Origin: Brevundimonas sp.
GTDB taxonomy: Bacteria; Pseudomonadota; Alphaproteobacteria; Caulobacterales; Caulobacteraceae
Length of the DNA stretch: 42,598 nt
Assembly: GCF_004210735.1 (NCBI RefSeq)
Contig: NZ_SDZL01000025.1
Coordinates: 1-42,598 of the forward strand
Direction of reading: 5' to 3'
The notes beneath the pieces were generated by a model. It worked only from the letters and a program-made list of their open reading frames with translations, did not search any database and was not told the origin of the DNA. The position numbers were made by a program, and so were the translations under genes. Positions 10,745-20,657 of the stretch are shown one piece after another. The number at the start of each line of letters is the position of its first letter. Position 1 is the first letter of the stretch.

Positions 10745-11722
10745 TCAACCCGCGAAACGGGCGCAGCGCGCATTCAGACGGGGCCGCTCTGCGTCCAGGG
10801 GCGCCAGTCCCATCTGGCGGCGTCGCGCGTCCACCCCAGCCGGATCTTCCATCGGGTGCGGCGTCCATTGACCCGGGGCCGTGCAGCCGCCCTGGGTGCC
10901 ATAGCGCTGCGGCCGGCCGCCGTTCACCGCCACCCGATCATGCAGATAGGCATAGTTGGAAGGGTCGGTTTCGCCGTCCGCGATCAGCGGCTCCAGCAGG
11001 GCCAGAACGCGTTGCTGGAAGGCCCGGTCACGATCGGCGTGCTGGACGATCAGCCATGCGGCCGCATCGCCGTCCTCGCCGTAGATCGATCGGCGATACC
11101 AGCCGTGCGTCGCCAGTTCCCGCTCCAGCCATGCGGCGTTGTCCGCGTCGACGCGGCACCCTTCGCCGCCGAAGGTGCGGTTGACCCGCGTCCGCCCGCC
11201 CTCGGACAAGGGTCCCAGCCAGACGTCGCCAGCTTCCACCCAGCTGGCGCGCATGAATTGATCCAGAGCCGCGCGTTCCAGCAATGCGCGCTTTCGCGGC
11301 TCGCGGACGGCGGAGAGCGCGGCGACCTGCTCGCCCACGGCTTCATAGGGCAACGGAGCCTCGTCGCCCGACCAGACCGACTCCCGAAGCGCCCGCCATC
11401 GCGCCAAGGCTTGGCCCGCGTCGTCACGGTCGGCCGTCCAGGCGGCGGCGTCCGGGGCGTCGGCGGCGGTCTTCAGGCCAGCGAGAACCGCCTGCTCCGC
11501 CTGCGTGATGCAGCGGCTCCCGAGTTCGGGCCGCAGTCGCGCCTCGACCGCCGCGCTCAGACCGTTCAGGTCGGCGCCCGCCGCCTTGAGGCCGTAATAG
11601 TCGAAGCTCTGCGCCGTCTCAGCGTCACCCAGCAGGGACAGGATCGGCGGCGGCACGGTCGGCGCCGCATCCATGGCCGTCAGCATGACGGCGGCGATCA
11701 GCGCGATGGCGTGACGAACCAT
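10745..11722 (-). CDS. Secreted protein with DUF6624-like C-terminal domain
   Basis: This is a 325-residue exported protein with an N-terminal signal peptide (about residues 1-19). The C-terminal third carries a pattern I associate with DUF6624: AAWLIVQHADRDRAFQQRVL, then a short helix, then NYAYLHDRVAVNGGRPQRYG followed by TQ. The N-terminal part is rich in Ala and Arg and I recognise nothing in it. Two or three cysteines (RCITQ, GEGCR, GGCTA) could form disulfides in the periplasm. The biochemical role is unknown. It lies between obgE and nadD on the same strand but 50-80 bases from each, so co-transcription is uncertain. Confidence 0.75.
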   Translation of the reverse strand: MVRHAIALIAAVMLTAMDAAPTVPPPILSLLGDAETAQSFDYYGLKAAGADLNGLSAAVEARLRPELGSRCITQAEQAVLAGLKTAADAPDAAAWTADRDDAGQALARWRALRESVWSGDEAPLPYEAVGEQVAALSAVREPRKRALLERAALDQFMRASWVEAGDVWLGPLSEGGRTRVNRTFGGEGCRVDADNAAWLERELATHGWYRRSIYGEDGDAAAWLIVQHADRDRAFQQRVLALLEPLIADGETDPSNYAYLHDRVAVNGGRPQRYGTQGGCTAPGQWTPHPMEDPAGVDARRRQMGLAPLDAERPRLNARCARFAG

Positions 11723-11773
11723 GATCTTCGCTCCCCCGTGAGAAACGCAGAACAGCCAGAGCGCAGGTCCGAA

Positions 11774-12886
<1,113 letters not shown>

Positions 12887-12936
12887 TTATCGTCCCGGCG
12901 CCAGAACAGGTTGTAACCTTTCGCGGGATTCGCGTC

Positions 12937-13749
12937 ATGAACGTCGCCGCCCTGTTCGCTTCGCTTTCGACCCCCGGCTCGGCCCCGGCCGCGACCGGCG
13001 GCGCGATCACGCGCGGGGACAAGGCGACCGAGCGCGACAAGGCGAAGCTGGACGAGGCCCGCGCCGCGCTTCAGGCGCTGAAATCGCGCCCGCCTACCCA
13101 GGCGGCCGAGGAACGCAAGGCCCTGGCGCGCAAGAAGGTCGATCAACTGAAGGCGCGCATCCGCATGCTTCAGATGAGCGCCTCGATGGACCCGAAAGCC
13201 ACGGCGCGCATGGCGGCCCAGCTGGCGCGCGAACTGGGCGCGGCGGTCAAGGCCTATGCCTCGGCGGGCGGTTCGACCGCTGAACTGGGCCTGGCCTCGG
13301 CCGGAGCAGCGCCTGCAACGGGAGAAGCGGGCGCCCAAGGCGCGCAGGGCGATGCGGACAATGCACCGGCTGATGGCGAAGCCGCCGACGCCATAACCCC
13401 AGCCGCCACCACAGACCCGACCACTCCAGATACGACTGGCAACGGGCGCGCCGAGGATGGCAAGACCTCCGCCGATCCCTACCGCCGGCTGATCGACGAG
13501 GGAAATGCGCGCAGCGCCGCGCTGGCGAAACGCAACTCCGAGAGTGACGCGGACCGCGAATTCCTGACCCAGGCCAAGGGTCTGGCCAATGCGCTCAAGG
13601 CCGCGCTGCGGCAGGCCCAAAACCGTCAGGATACGGAAGACCTGTCCCCGGCCGAGCGCCAGGCCGCCGACAAGGCCTCGGCGGACATGGATCGGGAGAT
13701 CGCCGAGGCGGGCGCGTCCCTGAACCCCGGCGTTTTCGTCACCGCCTAG
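12937..13749 (+). CDS. Uncharacterised Ala-rich coiled-coil protein
   Basis: I do not recognise this 270-residue protein. It is soluble, with no signal peptide or membrane segment. It has a predicted coiled-coil or helical region at about residues 20-90 (KAKLDEARAALQALK, then LARKKVDQLKARIRMLQ), a disordered Ala/Thr/Pro-rich centre (about 110-175) and a helical C-terminal region (LTQAKGLANALKAALRQAQ). The ATG at 12937 is preferred over one 18 codons upstream, since the upstream residues lack similarity to a helical start. The N-terminal MNVAALFASLSTP followed by Ala/Gly resembles short secretion-independent leaders of phage or flagellar-type proteins, but that is only an impression. It converges on ald with 3 bases between the stops. 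Confidence 0.65.
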   Translation: MNVAALFASLSTPGSAPAATGGAITRGDKATERDKAKLDEARAALQALKSRPPTQAAEERKALARKKVDQLKARIRMLQMSASMDPKATARMAAQLARELGAAVKAYASAGGSTAELGLASAGAAPATGEAGAQGAQGDADNAPADGEAADAITPAATTDPTTPDTTGNGRAEDGKTSADPYRRLIDEGNARSAALAKRNSESDADREFLTQAKGLANALKAALRQAQNRQDTEDLSPAERQAADKASADMDREIAEAGASLNPGVFVTA

Positions 13750-13752
13750 GCG

Positions 13753-14871
13753 TCAGCCGCGAGCCCAGACACCGAACGGATCGCTCCACGGCATGCCCAA
13801 GGCGTCGGCCACGGCCGGATAGGTGATCTCGCCCTTCAGCACATTCAGTCCCCGCGCCAGATGCGGATTGCGGCGCAGCGCCTCCAGACCCTGATCCGCC
13901 AGGGCCAGGCCGAAGGGCAGGGTGGCGTTGTTCAGGGCCTCGGAACTGGTGCGGGGCGCGGCGCCCGGCATGTTGGCGACGCAATAGTGAACCACGCCAT
14001 CGATGACATAGGTCGGGTCCTCGTGCGTGGTCGGCTTCGATGTCTCGAAACAGCCGCCCTGGTCGATGGCGACGTCGATCAGCACGCTGCCGGGCTTCAT
14101 CGTCTTCAACTGATCGCGACGGACCAGGGTCGGGGCCTCGGCCCCCGGCACCAGCACCGCGCCGATCACCACGTCAGCCTTGACCAATTCTTCTTCAATC
14201 GCGCCGATCGACGAATAACGGGTGATGACCCGGCCGCCGGTCAGTTCGTCGATCTCGCGCATGCGGGGGATGGAGCGTTCCAGCACCACCACCTCGGCGC
14301 CCAGTCCCATGGCCATGCGCGCGGCGTTCAGCCCGACCACGCCGCCGCCCAGCACCAGCACCCGCGCCGGCGCCACGCCCGGCACGCCACAGAACAGCAG
14401 GCCCATGCCGCCGTTGTGCTTCAGCAGTGTCTCGGCCGCCGAAAAGACGGCGATCCGCCCGGCCACCTCGGACATGGGCGCCAGCAGCGGCAGGCCCCCG
14501 CGCGCGTCGGTCACGGTCTCATAGGCGATGGCCGCGCATTTCGACGCCAACAGGCCACGGGTCTGCTCGGGGTCGGGCGCCAGATGCAGATAGGTGAACA
14601 GGATCTGGTCCTCGCTCAGGCGTTCCCACTCGACCTTCTGCGGCTCCTTCACCTTCACGATCATGTCGGCGTCAGCGAAGACGGTCGCGGCGTCGGCGAC
14701 GATGGTCGCGCCGGCCTTCTGATAATCAGCGTCGGTGAATCCCGCGCCCATGCCTGCGCCGGTCTCGATCGAGACGGCATGGCCATGCGCCGTATATTCG
14801 CGCACCGCCATCGGCGTCAGGCCGACGCGATGCTCGTTGGTCTTGATCTCTCTGGGGACGCCGATACGCAT
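13753..14871 (-). CDS. ald: Alanine dehydrogenase
   Basis: This is a 372-residue NAD-dependent alanine dehydrogenase interconverting L-alanine and pyruvate plus ammonia. The N-terminal signature MRIGVPREIKTNEHRVGLTP is followed by a catalytic-domain stretch VKVKEPQ and FTYLHLA. The NAD-binding glycine motif is GGGVVGLNAARMAMGLGAEV. The segment DVAIDQGGCFETSKPTTH and the end NVLKGEITYPAVADALG are typical. The start at 14871 has GGAGAGG upstream with good spacing and matches the family's usual start and length. A much longer frame continues upstream but overlaps the SRPBCC gene and is not used. Confidence 0.97.
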   Translation of the reverse strand: MRIGVPREIKTNEHRVGLTPMAVREYTAHGHAVSIETGAGMGAGFTDADYQKAGATIVADAATVFADADMIVKVKEPQKVEWERLSEDQILFTYLHLAPDPEQTRGLLASKCAAIAYETVTDARGGLPLLAPMSEVAGRIAVFSAAETLLKHNGGMGLLFCGVPGVAPARVLVLGGGVVGLNAARMAMGLGAEVVVLERSIPRMREIDELTGGRVITRYSSIGAIEEELVKADVVIGAVLVPGAEAPTLVRRDQLKTMKPGSVLIDVAIDQGGCFETSKPTTHEDPTYVIDGVVHYCVANMPGAAPRTSSEALNNATLPFGLALADQGLEALRRNPHLARGLNVLKGEITYPAVADALGMPWSDPFGVWARG

Positions 14872-14960
14872 GGAAACCCTCTCCGAACGGATCGCCATCG
14901 ATAACATAGGGCTGCAGGGTGCGCAGGCGCCCATCGACCAGAGGGCGGGAACCGCGATGC

Positions 14961-15437
14961 TTAGACGTAGAAGCCCTCGCGCAGATTGATACCATGCTCG
15001 ACCCAGGCTTTCAGCGCAGCCAGCATCTGGGACCAGCCCTGGCAGTTGCCGAATGCGGCCTTCAGGCCTGTCGGGGTCTCGCGCCAGCCGCCTTCCTCGA
15101 TCGTCACCAGGGTTCGGCCGTCGTCCAGAGCGTCGAAGGTGAAGACGACCGTGGTCATGTAGGCGACGCGGACGACCGGATCGCCGTCGTCCGGTGGGCC
15201 CTCGTTGGCTTCCCAGCTTATGACGATGCGACGGTTCTTCTCGACCTCGATCACCTGGACCGGAAAGGCGCCGGGGAAGTCCGCGAATTCCCACTGGACC
15301 GTGGCGCCGCCTTCCAGGGGTCCGACAGCGCCGCCAGTGGTGAAATAGCGCGACAGTTTCGCCGGGTCCGCGACGGCCTCGAACACCTCCTCGACCGGCC
15401 GGGCGATGCGACCGGACACTTTGAACTTCAGATCCAT
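14961..15437 (-). CDS. SRPBCC (AHSA1-type) protein paired with ArsR regulator
   Basis: This is a 158-residue START/Bet v 1-like protein of the AHSA1 group. The start VSGRIARPVEEVFEAVADP, then LSRYFTTGG, and the C-terminal helix LKAAFGNCQGWSQMLAALKA fit the family. Members bind small hydrophobic ligands; the ligand here is unknown. An excellent AAGGAGG site lies 7 bases before the ATG at 15437. It is divergent from an ArsR-type regulator at 15484, and such SRPBCC-ArsR pairs are frequent, the regulator usually controlling both genes. A palindrome in the 46-base gap (15467-15484) is the probable operator. Confidence 0.88.
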   Translation of the reverse strand: MDLKFKVSGRIARPVEEVFEAVADPAKLSRYFTTGGAVGPLEGGATVQWEFADFPGAFPVQVIEVEKNRRIVISWEANEGPPDDGDPVVRVAYMTTVVFTFDALDDGRTLVTIEEGGWRETPTGLKAAFGNCQGWSQMLAALKAWVEHGINLREGFYV

Positions 15438-15466
15438 CGGTCTTCCTCCTTGTTCGACGTCAATAG

Positions 15467-15484
15467 TGTTATATTCTTATAACA
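15467..15484. promoter_or_regulatory. Palindromic operator between SRPBCC gene and ArsR regulator
   Basis: A perfect inverted repeat TGTTATA, 4 bases, TATAACA occupies most of the short divergent intergenic region and touches the regulator's start codon. It is AT-rich in a GC-rich genome and has the size and symmetry of an ArsR-family operator. Its position would block transcription in both directions. Confidence 0.7.
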
Positions 15485-15807
15485 TGTCAAGTAAGGCGAA
15501 TCAGGACCGGGTGTTCAAGGCATTGTCAGCCGGTGTGAGGCGGGCGATTCTGGATGCGCTGACGGACGCGCCACAGACGACGGGCGCCCTGTGCGAGCGC
15601 TTCCTGCCGCTGGACCGATGCACCGTCATGCAGCACCTGAAGGTGCTGGAGGGCGCCGATCTGATCATCGTCCAGCGCAACGGCAGGGAACGGTGGAATC
15701 ACCTCAATCCCTTGCCCATCAAACAGGTGCATGACCGCTGGATAGGGCCGCACGCGGCGCGCGCGGTTGAAGTGCTGGAGCGACTGAAGACCGATCTGGA
15801 ACGCTAG
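15484..15807 (+). CDS. ArsR family winged-helix transcriptional regulator
   Basis: This is a 107-residue winged-helix regulator. The DNA-binding core is clear: VFKALSAGVRRAILDALTD, then the recognition region TTGALCERF and CTVMQHLKVLEGADLIIV, then a wing with RNGRERWNHLNP. No cysteine pair typical of metal-sensing ArsR members is visible; it belongs to the group paired with SRPBCC proteins. The ATG at 15484 begins MSSKANQDRVF, the usual family start; upstream in-frame codons overlap the divergent gene. The likely target is the palindrome at 15467-15484, which overlaps its own start. The gene ends 7 bases from the convergent gabD stop. Confidence 0.9.
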   Translation: MSSKANQDRVFKALSAGVRRAILDALTDAPQTTGALCERFLPLDRCTVMQHLKVLEGADLIIVQRNGRERWNHLNPLPIKQVHDRWIGPHAARAVEVLERLKTDLER

Positions 15808-15814
15808 TCCGCGT

Positions 15815-17266
15815 CTATTTGAGCGCCAGCGTCACCGCCTTGATGTCCACGTATTCGTCGATGCCGTGGATCGAGCCTTCGCGGCCATAGCCTGACTGTT
15901 TCACCCCGCCGAACGGGGCGACGGCGGTTGAAATCAAGCCGGTGTTCACGCCACACATCCCCGCCTCGATCCGGCGGCCGATACGCATGGCTCGATCCAG
16001 ATCGCGCGTGAACAGATAAGAGGCCAGGCCATAGTCGCTGGCGTTGGCCTTGTTCACGACCTCGTCCTCGGTCTGGAAGGCGAAGACGGGGATCAGGGGG
16101 CCGAACGTCTCTTCGTTGCGGAACAGGGCGTCGTCGCCGCCCAGGGTCACGGTCGGCTGGAAGAAGCGGCCACCCAGCGCATGCCGCGCGCCGCCGGTCA
16201 GGACGCGACCGCCCGCGGCGATGGTGCGTTTCAGGTGATCCTCGACCTTGTCGATCGCCTTGTCCTCGATCAGCGGCCCGACCTTGACGCCCGGCTCGAA
16301 GGCGGGGCCGACGGGGATCCGGGCCACCTCGGCGGCCAGCTTTTCGGCATAGGCCTCGGCCACCGACGCCTCGACATAGACACGGTTGGGGCAGACGCAG
16401 GTCTGGCCCGAGTTGCGGAACTTGCCCTTGATGGTCTCGGCCACGGCCAGATCCAGGTCGGCGTCGGCGAAGACGATCAGTGGCGCCGCGCCGCCCAGCT
16501 CCATCGACACTCGCTTCAGCGTCGGGGCGCACTGGGCGGCCAGGATGCGGCCCACCGGGGTCGAGCCGGTGAAGGACAGCTTGCGGATCAGAGGGCTGTC
16601 CGTCAGCGCCCTGCCGATGATCGCCGCATCGCCGGTGACGACGCTGAGCACGCCGCTGGGCAGGCCCGCCTGATAGGCAAGCTCGGCCAGGGCGATGGCG
16701 GTGAAGGGGGTCTGGCTGGCCGGCTTGACCACCGCGGTGCAGCCGGCGGCGAAGGCGGGCCCCAGCTTGCGCGTCAGCATGGCCGCCGGGAAATTCCACG
16801 GGGTGATAAAGGCGCAGGGCCCAACCGCCTCGCGGAAGGTCAGGATGACATGGCCCAGGGGGCTGTCCTGGGTCTCGCCGATCAGGCGTTCGGCCTCGCC
16901 CGCGAACCATTTCAGGAAGCTGTTGGCATAAGCGACCTCGCCCTTGGCCTCCTCGAACGGCTTGCCGTTCTCAAGCGCCATCAGGGCGCCCAGCCCCTCG
17001 ACATTCTCGTCGATCAGGCGGGCCCAGTCGCGCAGGAAGGCGGCGCGCCTGTGCGGATCGGTGCGCGACCAGGCGGGGAAGGCGTCGTGCGCGGCCTGGA
17101 TGGCGGCTTGCGTCTCGAGCACGCCCAGGTCGGGGATGTGGCCGATGATCTCGCCGGTCGCCGGATCGTCCACGGCGATGCCGCCGCCGTGGGCCGGAAC
17201 GGGCTCGCCTGCGATCAGGGCATGCTGTGACAGCAGCGAGCGGGCCAGAGCGCGGGGATCGGTCAT
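15815..17266 (-). CDS. gabD: NAD(P)-dependent succinate-semialdehyde dehydrogenase
   Basis: This is a 483-residue aldehyde dehydrogenase that oxidises succinate semialdehyde to succinate, closing the GABA shunt. GabD-like landmarks are VGPCAFITPWNFPAAMLTRK, KLSFTGSTPVGRILA, the general base in MELGGAAPLIVF, the nucleophile cysteine in NSGQTCVCPNRVYV, and EETFGPLIPVF. The C-terminus GGVKQSGYGREGS is typical of SSADH. The start at 17266 gives the family length; the open frame beyond it overlaps the upstream DUF418 gene, which ends 10 bases before. No GABA transaminase is in the window, so the substrate assignment rests on sequence type only. Confidence 0.92.
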   Translation of the reverse strand: MTDPRALARSLLSQHALIAGEPVPAHGGGIAVDDPATGEIIGHIPDLGVLETQAAIQAAHDAFPAWSRTDPHRRAAFLRDWARLIDENVEGLGALMALENGKPFEEAKGEVAYANSFLKWFAGEAERLIGETQDSPLGHVILTFREAVGPCAFITPWNFPAAMLTRKLGPAFAAGCTAVVKPASQTPFTAIALAELAYQAGLPSGVLSVVTGDAAIIGRALTDSPLIRKLSFTGSTPVGRILAAQCAPTLKRVSMELGGAAPLIVFADADLDLAVAETIKGKFRNSGQTCVCPNRVYVEASVAEAYAEKLAAEVARIPVGPAFEPGVKVGPLIEDKAIDKVEDHLKRTIAAGGRVLTGGARHALGGRFFQPTVTLGGDDALFRNEETFGPLIPVFAFQTEDEVVNKANASDYGLASYLFTRDLDRAMRIGRRIEAGMCGVNTGLISTAVAPFGGVKQSGYGREGSIHGIDEYVDIKAVTLALK

Positions 17267-17276
17267 GAAGGCCTCG

Positions 17277-18527
17277 TCAGGCGACGGCGGGAGTGGTCTC
17301 CTGATCCATACGCCCCCACCGCCAGGGCTGCCAACCGCCATAGGTCGCCGAACGCCACAACCACTCCGCCGGTCCGAACCGGAACCGCGCCAGCCACCAG
17401 CGGCTGAAGAGGATCTGCAAGGCGAACACGACCAGCGCCAGAGCCAGACAGAAGGTGGGTCCCGCATACTTCAGCCAGCCCAGTCCGAAGCCGTACAGGA
17501 CGAAGACATAGACCAGGCTCTGCATCAGATAGCTGGTCAGCGCCATCTGCCCGACCGCGCCAAGGCCGGACAGCAGGCGGCGGATCGCGGGCGTCTGGCA
17601 CAGGACGACCAGGCCGGCCGCATAGCCCAGCGCCAGCGTCAGCTGCGCCGGCTGGCCGATCACACGCAGGACCGGGCGGATCGTCTCAGGCGCCTTGAGA
17701 TCCAGAAAGCGCAGGCCGGGATTGATGATCGCCAACGTCAGACCCAGCGTCAGCAGGATCAGGGCCACGCGGCGGAAACCGGCGGCATGACGCGCGGTGT
17801 CCTGCATCCAGCCCCGGCGGTGAATCCAGCTGCCCACCATGAACCGTCCCAGAATATTGCCCAGGAAGGCCACGCCGATCATCTGCGCATACAGATCGTC
17901 CCACGCCGAACGGACCAGGATGCGGACATAGGCGAGATAGTCGTGGCCGAGGAAGATCTCATATCGCTGCGCCTTCAGCGTCTCGCCCGCCGCGCTGATC
18001 GCCTCGCGGGATTCGGGTGACACAAACAGCCGGTCCAGCTCGCGCACGCCCGCAAAGGTGAACAGGCAAAGCGGCAGGCCGACCGCCAGCAGCAGCCAGG
18101 ATGGCCAGCGCCGGGTCAGCAGCAGCAGGAAGCCCATGGCCGCATAGGCGTGCAGGATGTCGCCCATCCACAGCAGGAAGAAATGAGCGATCCCCAGGGC
18201 GAGCAGCAGGCCCACGCGTCGGGCGTAGAGCCGCGTGCCGTCGGCGCCCCGTCGCCGGGCGCGCTCGGTCAGGATGGCGAAACCGAAGCCGAACAGCAGC
18301 GAGAACAGCGCCTGCGCCTTTCCCGCGATCAGCCAGTAGCCGAGGAAACGGATGACATGATCAGCCGGCGCGGTCGGCAGGGCCAGGATCACGGCGTCGG
18401 GCACGGCCAGTTCGGCATGGCTGAACAGATTGGCCCACAGGACGCCGAACAGGGCGAACCCGCGGATGATGTCCAGCTCGCCGATGCGCTCGGCGCCGCT
18501 GACGGGTGTGGCCGATGATTGGGTCAT
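17277..18527 (-). CDS. DUF418 family (YeiB-like) integral membrane protein
   Basis: This is a 416-residue polytopic membrane protein. The N-terminal segment RIGELDIIRGFALFGVLWAN and the C-terminal DUF418 domain (YLMQSLVYVFVLYGFGLG, then FSRWWLARFRFGPAEWLWRS and YGGW) are characteristic. About ten hydrophobic helices are visible. The family is related to membrane acyltransferase-like folds, but no activity is established, and transport has been proposed only loosely. It lies 10 bases upstream of gabD on the same strand and the two may be co-transcribed; a functional link is not evident. Confidence 0.9.
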   Translation of the reverse strand: MTQSSATPVSGAERIGELDIIRGFALFGVLWANLFSHAELAVPDAVILALPTAPADHVIRFLGYWLIAGKAQALFSLLFGFGFAILTERARRRGADGTRLYARRVGLLLALGIAHFFLLWMGDILHAYAAMGFLLLLTRRWPSWLLLAVGLPLCLFTFAGVRELDRLFVSPESREAISAAGETLKAQRYEIFLGHDYLAYVRILVRSAWDDLYAQMIGVAFLGNILGRFMVGSWIHRRGWMQDTARHAAGFRRVALILLTLGLTLAIINPGLRFLDLKAPETIRPVLRVIGQPAQLTLALGYAAGLVVLCQTPAIRRLLSGLGAVGQMALTSYLMQSLVYVFVLYGFGLGWLKYAGPTFCLALALVVFALQILFSRWWLARFRFGPAEWLWRSATYGGWQPWRWGRMDQETTPAVA

Positions 18528-18592
18528 GCTGCGCTCCCCCGAGATCGCGCGCAGCAGAACACGTCATGCGTGTCCCGGCCATGGGAATTCGA

Positions 18593-20263
18593 TCAGTTGT
18601 CGATCAGGTCCAGGTCACGGCCCCGCGTCTCGGGCAACCAGATCAGGGCGACGATCACCGCCACAGCCGTGAACACGACCGAGTACCAGAGGCCGAAATA
18701 GATGTTCCCCGACGCGGCCACCAAGGCGAAGCTGGCGGCGGGCAGCAGGCCGCCGACCCAGCCGGTGCCGATGTTGTAGGGCAGGCTCATGGCCGTATAG
18801 CGCACCCGCGTCGGGAACAGTTCGACCAGAGCCGCGGCCTGGGGTCCATACAGGGCGCAGGCGGCGATGATGAAGATCATCAGGATGCCGAACGTCAGCG
18901 GCATGTTGATCCGCGCGGGGTCCGCCCGATCGGGATAGCCGGCGGCGGTCAGGGCGGTCTTGACCTGGGCCTCGACCCGGGCGTGCGCGACCTTCAGTTC
19001 AGCCTTGGTCAGGCCGCGTCCGTCGATCGAGGCGACCTGCGCCCCGCCGACATGCACTACAGCGACCGCGCCCGGCGCCGCGACCTCATTGGCGTAGGAG
19101 ACGCCGGCGTTGGACAGCACGCTCTTGGCGATGTCGCAGGACGAGGCGAAAGCGGCCTTGCCCACCGGGTCGAACTGGACGGCGCAGGTCGCCGGATCGG
19201 CTTTGATGACCACGGGGGCGCTGGCCTGCGCTTCGGCCAGGGCCGGATTGGCGGCGCGCGTCAGGGCGTGGAAGCCCGGGAAGAAGGCGACCAAGGCCAG
19301 GATCATGCCGAACAGCATCACCGGCTTGCGTCCCACCTTGTCCGACAGCCAGCCGAAGAAGACATAGAGGAACGCCGAGGCCAGCGTCACCGCCAGCACC
19401 AGTTGGTCGACGGTGGCCACGTCCACCTTCAGCACCCGCTCCATGAAGAAGCGGGTGTAAAAATAACCGCAATACCAGACGGCCCCCTGGGCGATCATGA
19501 TGCCGAACAGGGCGATCAGCACGAACCGGCCGTGCCGCCAGGTCCCGAAGGCCTCGCGGAAGGGAGCGCGGCGCTCGCCGCCCTCGGCTTCCATCCGCTT
19601 GAAGGCGGGGCTCTCGTTCAGCTTGAGCCGGATCCACAAGCTGATGGCCAGCAGCAGGGCCGACAGCAGGAAGGGAATGCGCCAGCCCCATTCGTCGAAC
19701 GCCTCGGTCCCGACAACGGCGCGGGTGATCAGGATGACGCTGAGCGCGCCGATCAGACCCATGGCGGCGGTGGTCTGGATCCAGCCGGTCAGGAAGCCGC
19801 GCTTCCTGGGCGGCGCATGTTCGGCGACATAGATGGCCGCCCCGCCATATTCGCCGCCCAGGGCGAAACCTTGCAGAACGCGCATGATCAGCAGCAGGAT
19901 CGGCGCGGCGATGCCGATGGCGTCATAATCGGGCAGCAGGCCGATGGTGACCGTGGCTGCGCCCATCAGTGTGATGGTCACCAGAAAGGTGGTCTTGCGC
20001 CCCGTCCGGTCCCCGAACCAGCCGAACACCAGGGCGCCTAGCGGCCGCACGACAAAGCCCAGACCAAAGGTCAGCAGGGCCAGGATGTAGCCCGTCGCCT
20101 CGCCGACATCGGCGTAGAAATGCCGAGCGATGATCGTCGTCAGCGATCCGAAGATAAAGAAGTCATACCACTCGAACGCCGTGCCTGCGGCCGATGCCGC
20201 GACCACGGTTCGCAGGCCAGGTCCCTGTTCAACCTGGTCCGTTTCGGCGTCGGTGACGGCCAT
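18593..20263 (-). CDS. MFS transporter (metabolite:H+ symporter type) with large soluble insertion
   Basis: This is a 556-residue major facilitator of the MHS type (ProP/KgtP-like), expected to import an organic acid or osmolyte with protons. Signatures are GTAFEWYDFFIFGSL, the loop GWFGDRTGRKTTF, and RVLQGFALGGEYGGAAIYVA. A second loop, GWLSDKVGRKPVM, begins the second half. Unlike ProP (about 500 residues without such a segment), it carries about 117 mostly polar residues at 337-453, between transmembrane helices 8 and 9, including cysteines 360 and 376 and a Val/Ala-rich alpha/beta-looking part. Helices resume at residue 454 (MPLTFGILMIFIIAACAL). The substrate cannot be read from sequence. 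It is preceded by a terminator at 20368-20401 on the same strand. Confidence 0.92.
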   Translation of the reverse strand: MAVTDAETDQVEQGPGLRTVVAASAAGTAFEWYDFFIFGSLTTIIARHFYADVGEATGYILALLTFGLGFVVRPLGALVFGWFGDRTGRKTTFLVTITLMGAATVTIGLLPDYDAIGIAAPILLLIMRVLQGFALGGEYGGAAIYVAEHAPPRKRGFLTGWIQTTAAMGLIGALSVILITRAVVGTEAFDEWGWRIPFLLSALLLAISLWIRLKLNESPAFKRMEAEGGERRAPFREAFGTWRHGRFVLIALFGIMIAQGAVWYCGYFYTRFFMERVLKVDVATVDQLVLAVTLASAFLYVFFGWLSDKVGRKPVMLFGMILALVAFFPGFHALTRAANPALAEAQASAPVVIKADPATCAVQFDPVGKAAFASSCDIAKSVLSNAGVSYANEVAAPGAVAVVHVGGAQVASIDGRGLTKAELKVAHARVEAQVKTALTAAGYPDRADPARINMPLTFGILMIFIIAACALYGPQAAALVELFPTRVRYTAMSLPYNIGTGWVGGLLPAASFALVAASGNIYFGLWYSVVFTAVAVIVALIWLPETRGRDLDLIDN

Positions 20264-20367
20264 GACGATGATCTCCCCGAAGCGTCTCTGACGGACGCTT
20301 TCGATGAAACCCTAGCGAGAGGCGAGGCGGCGGAAAAGCCCCGTTCGACGACGATGCGGCAAGCACG

Positions 20368-20401
20368 AAAAAGCCCCGCCGGTCGGGGGATCCGGCGGGG
20401 C
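20368..20401 (-). terminator. Intrinsic terminator after the entericidin-like gene
   Basis: A perfect 10-base-pair stem (GCCCCGCCGG and CCGGCGGGGC, loop 9 bases) is followed on the minus strand by five T. It lies about 80 bases downstream of the small lipoprotein gene and separates it from the MFS gene, so the lipoprotein is probably a single-gene transcript from its own EcfG-type promoter. Confidence 0.85.
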
Positions 20402-20481
20402 CTTGAGCGCCTGATGCGTCAGGATCGCGCGTCAGGCGCAACCGCGGTCGGGCAGGCGTCCGCGGCTATGCGAATGGAGGC

Positions 20482-20619
20482 TTAGTTCTGCGCGTCGCGA
20501 GCGGCGCCCGTGACGGCTTCGCCGGCGGCCTGGGTGTCACGACCGACACCGGCGACCGTATTGCAGGCGGCGGTGGTCAGCAGGGCGGCGGCGGCGGCGA
20601 GAACGATGAGTTTGCGCAT
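20482..20619 (-). CDS. Entericidin-like small lipoprotein
   Basis: This is a 45-residue lipoprotein of the entericidin A/B family. The signal peptide MRKLIVLAAAAALLTTAAC ends in a lipobox with Cys at residue 19, followed by NTVAGVGRDTQAAGEAVTG, the usual entericidin body. These proteins sit in the envelope and are typically induced in stationary phase or stress; in Escherichia coli they act as an antidote/toxin pair, but in alphaproteobacteria mostly single copies of unknown role occur. The start at 20619 has GGAG six bases upstream; an upstream in-frame ATG lacks a signal sequence. A perfect EcfG-type promoter lies 39 bases upstream (20658-20682), placing the gene in the general stress regulon. 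Confidence 0.88.
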   Translation of the reverse strand: MRKLIVLAAAAALLTTAACNTVAGVGRDTQAAGEAVTGAARDAQN

Positions 20620-20657
20620 GGGAAGCTCCGGTGGATGGCGAGGACGCCTGACCGTCA

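Noticed and set aside
18506..20041. 511-codon open frame opposite the MFS transporter
   Set aside because: Antisense of a canonical MFS protein with clear motifs; translation is Gly/Gln/Asp-rich.
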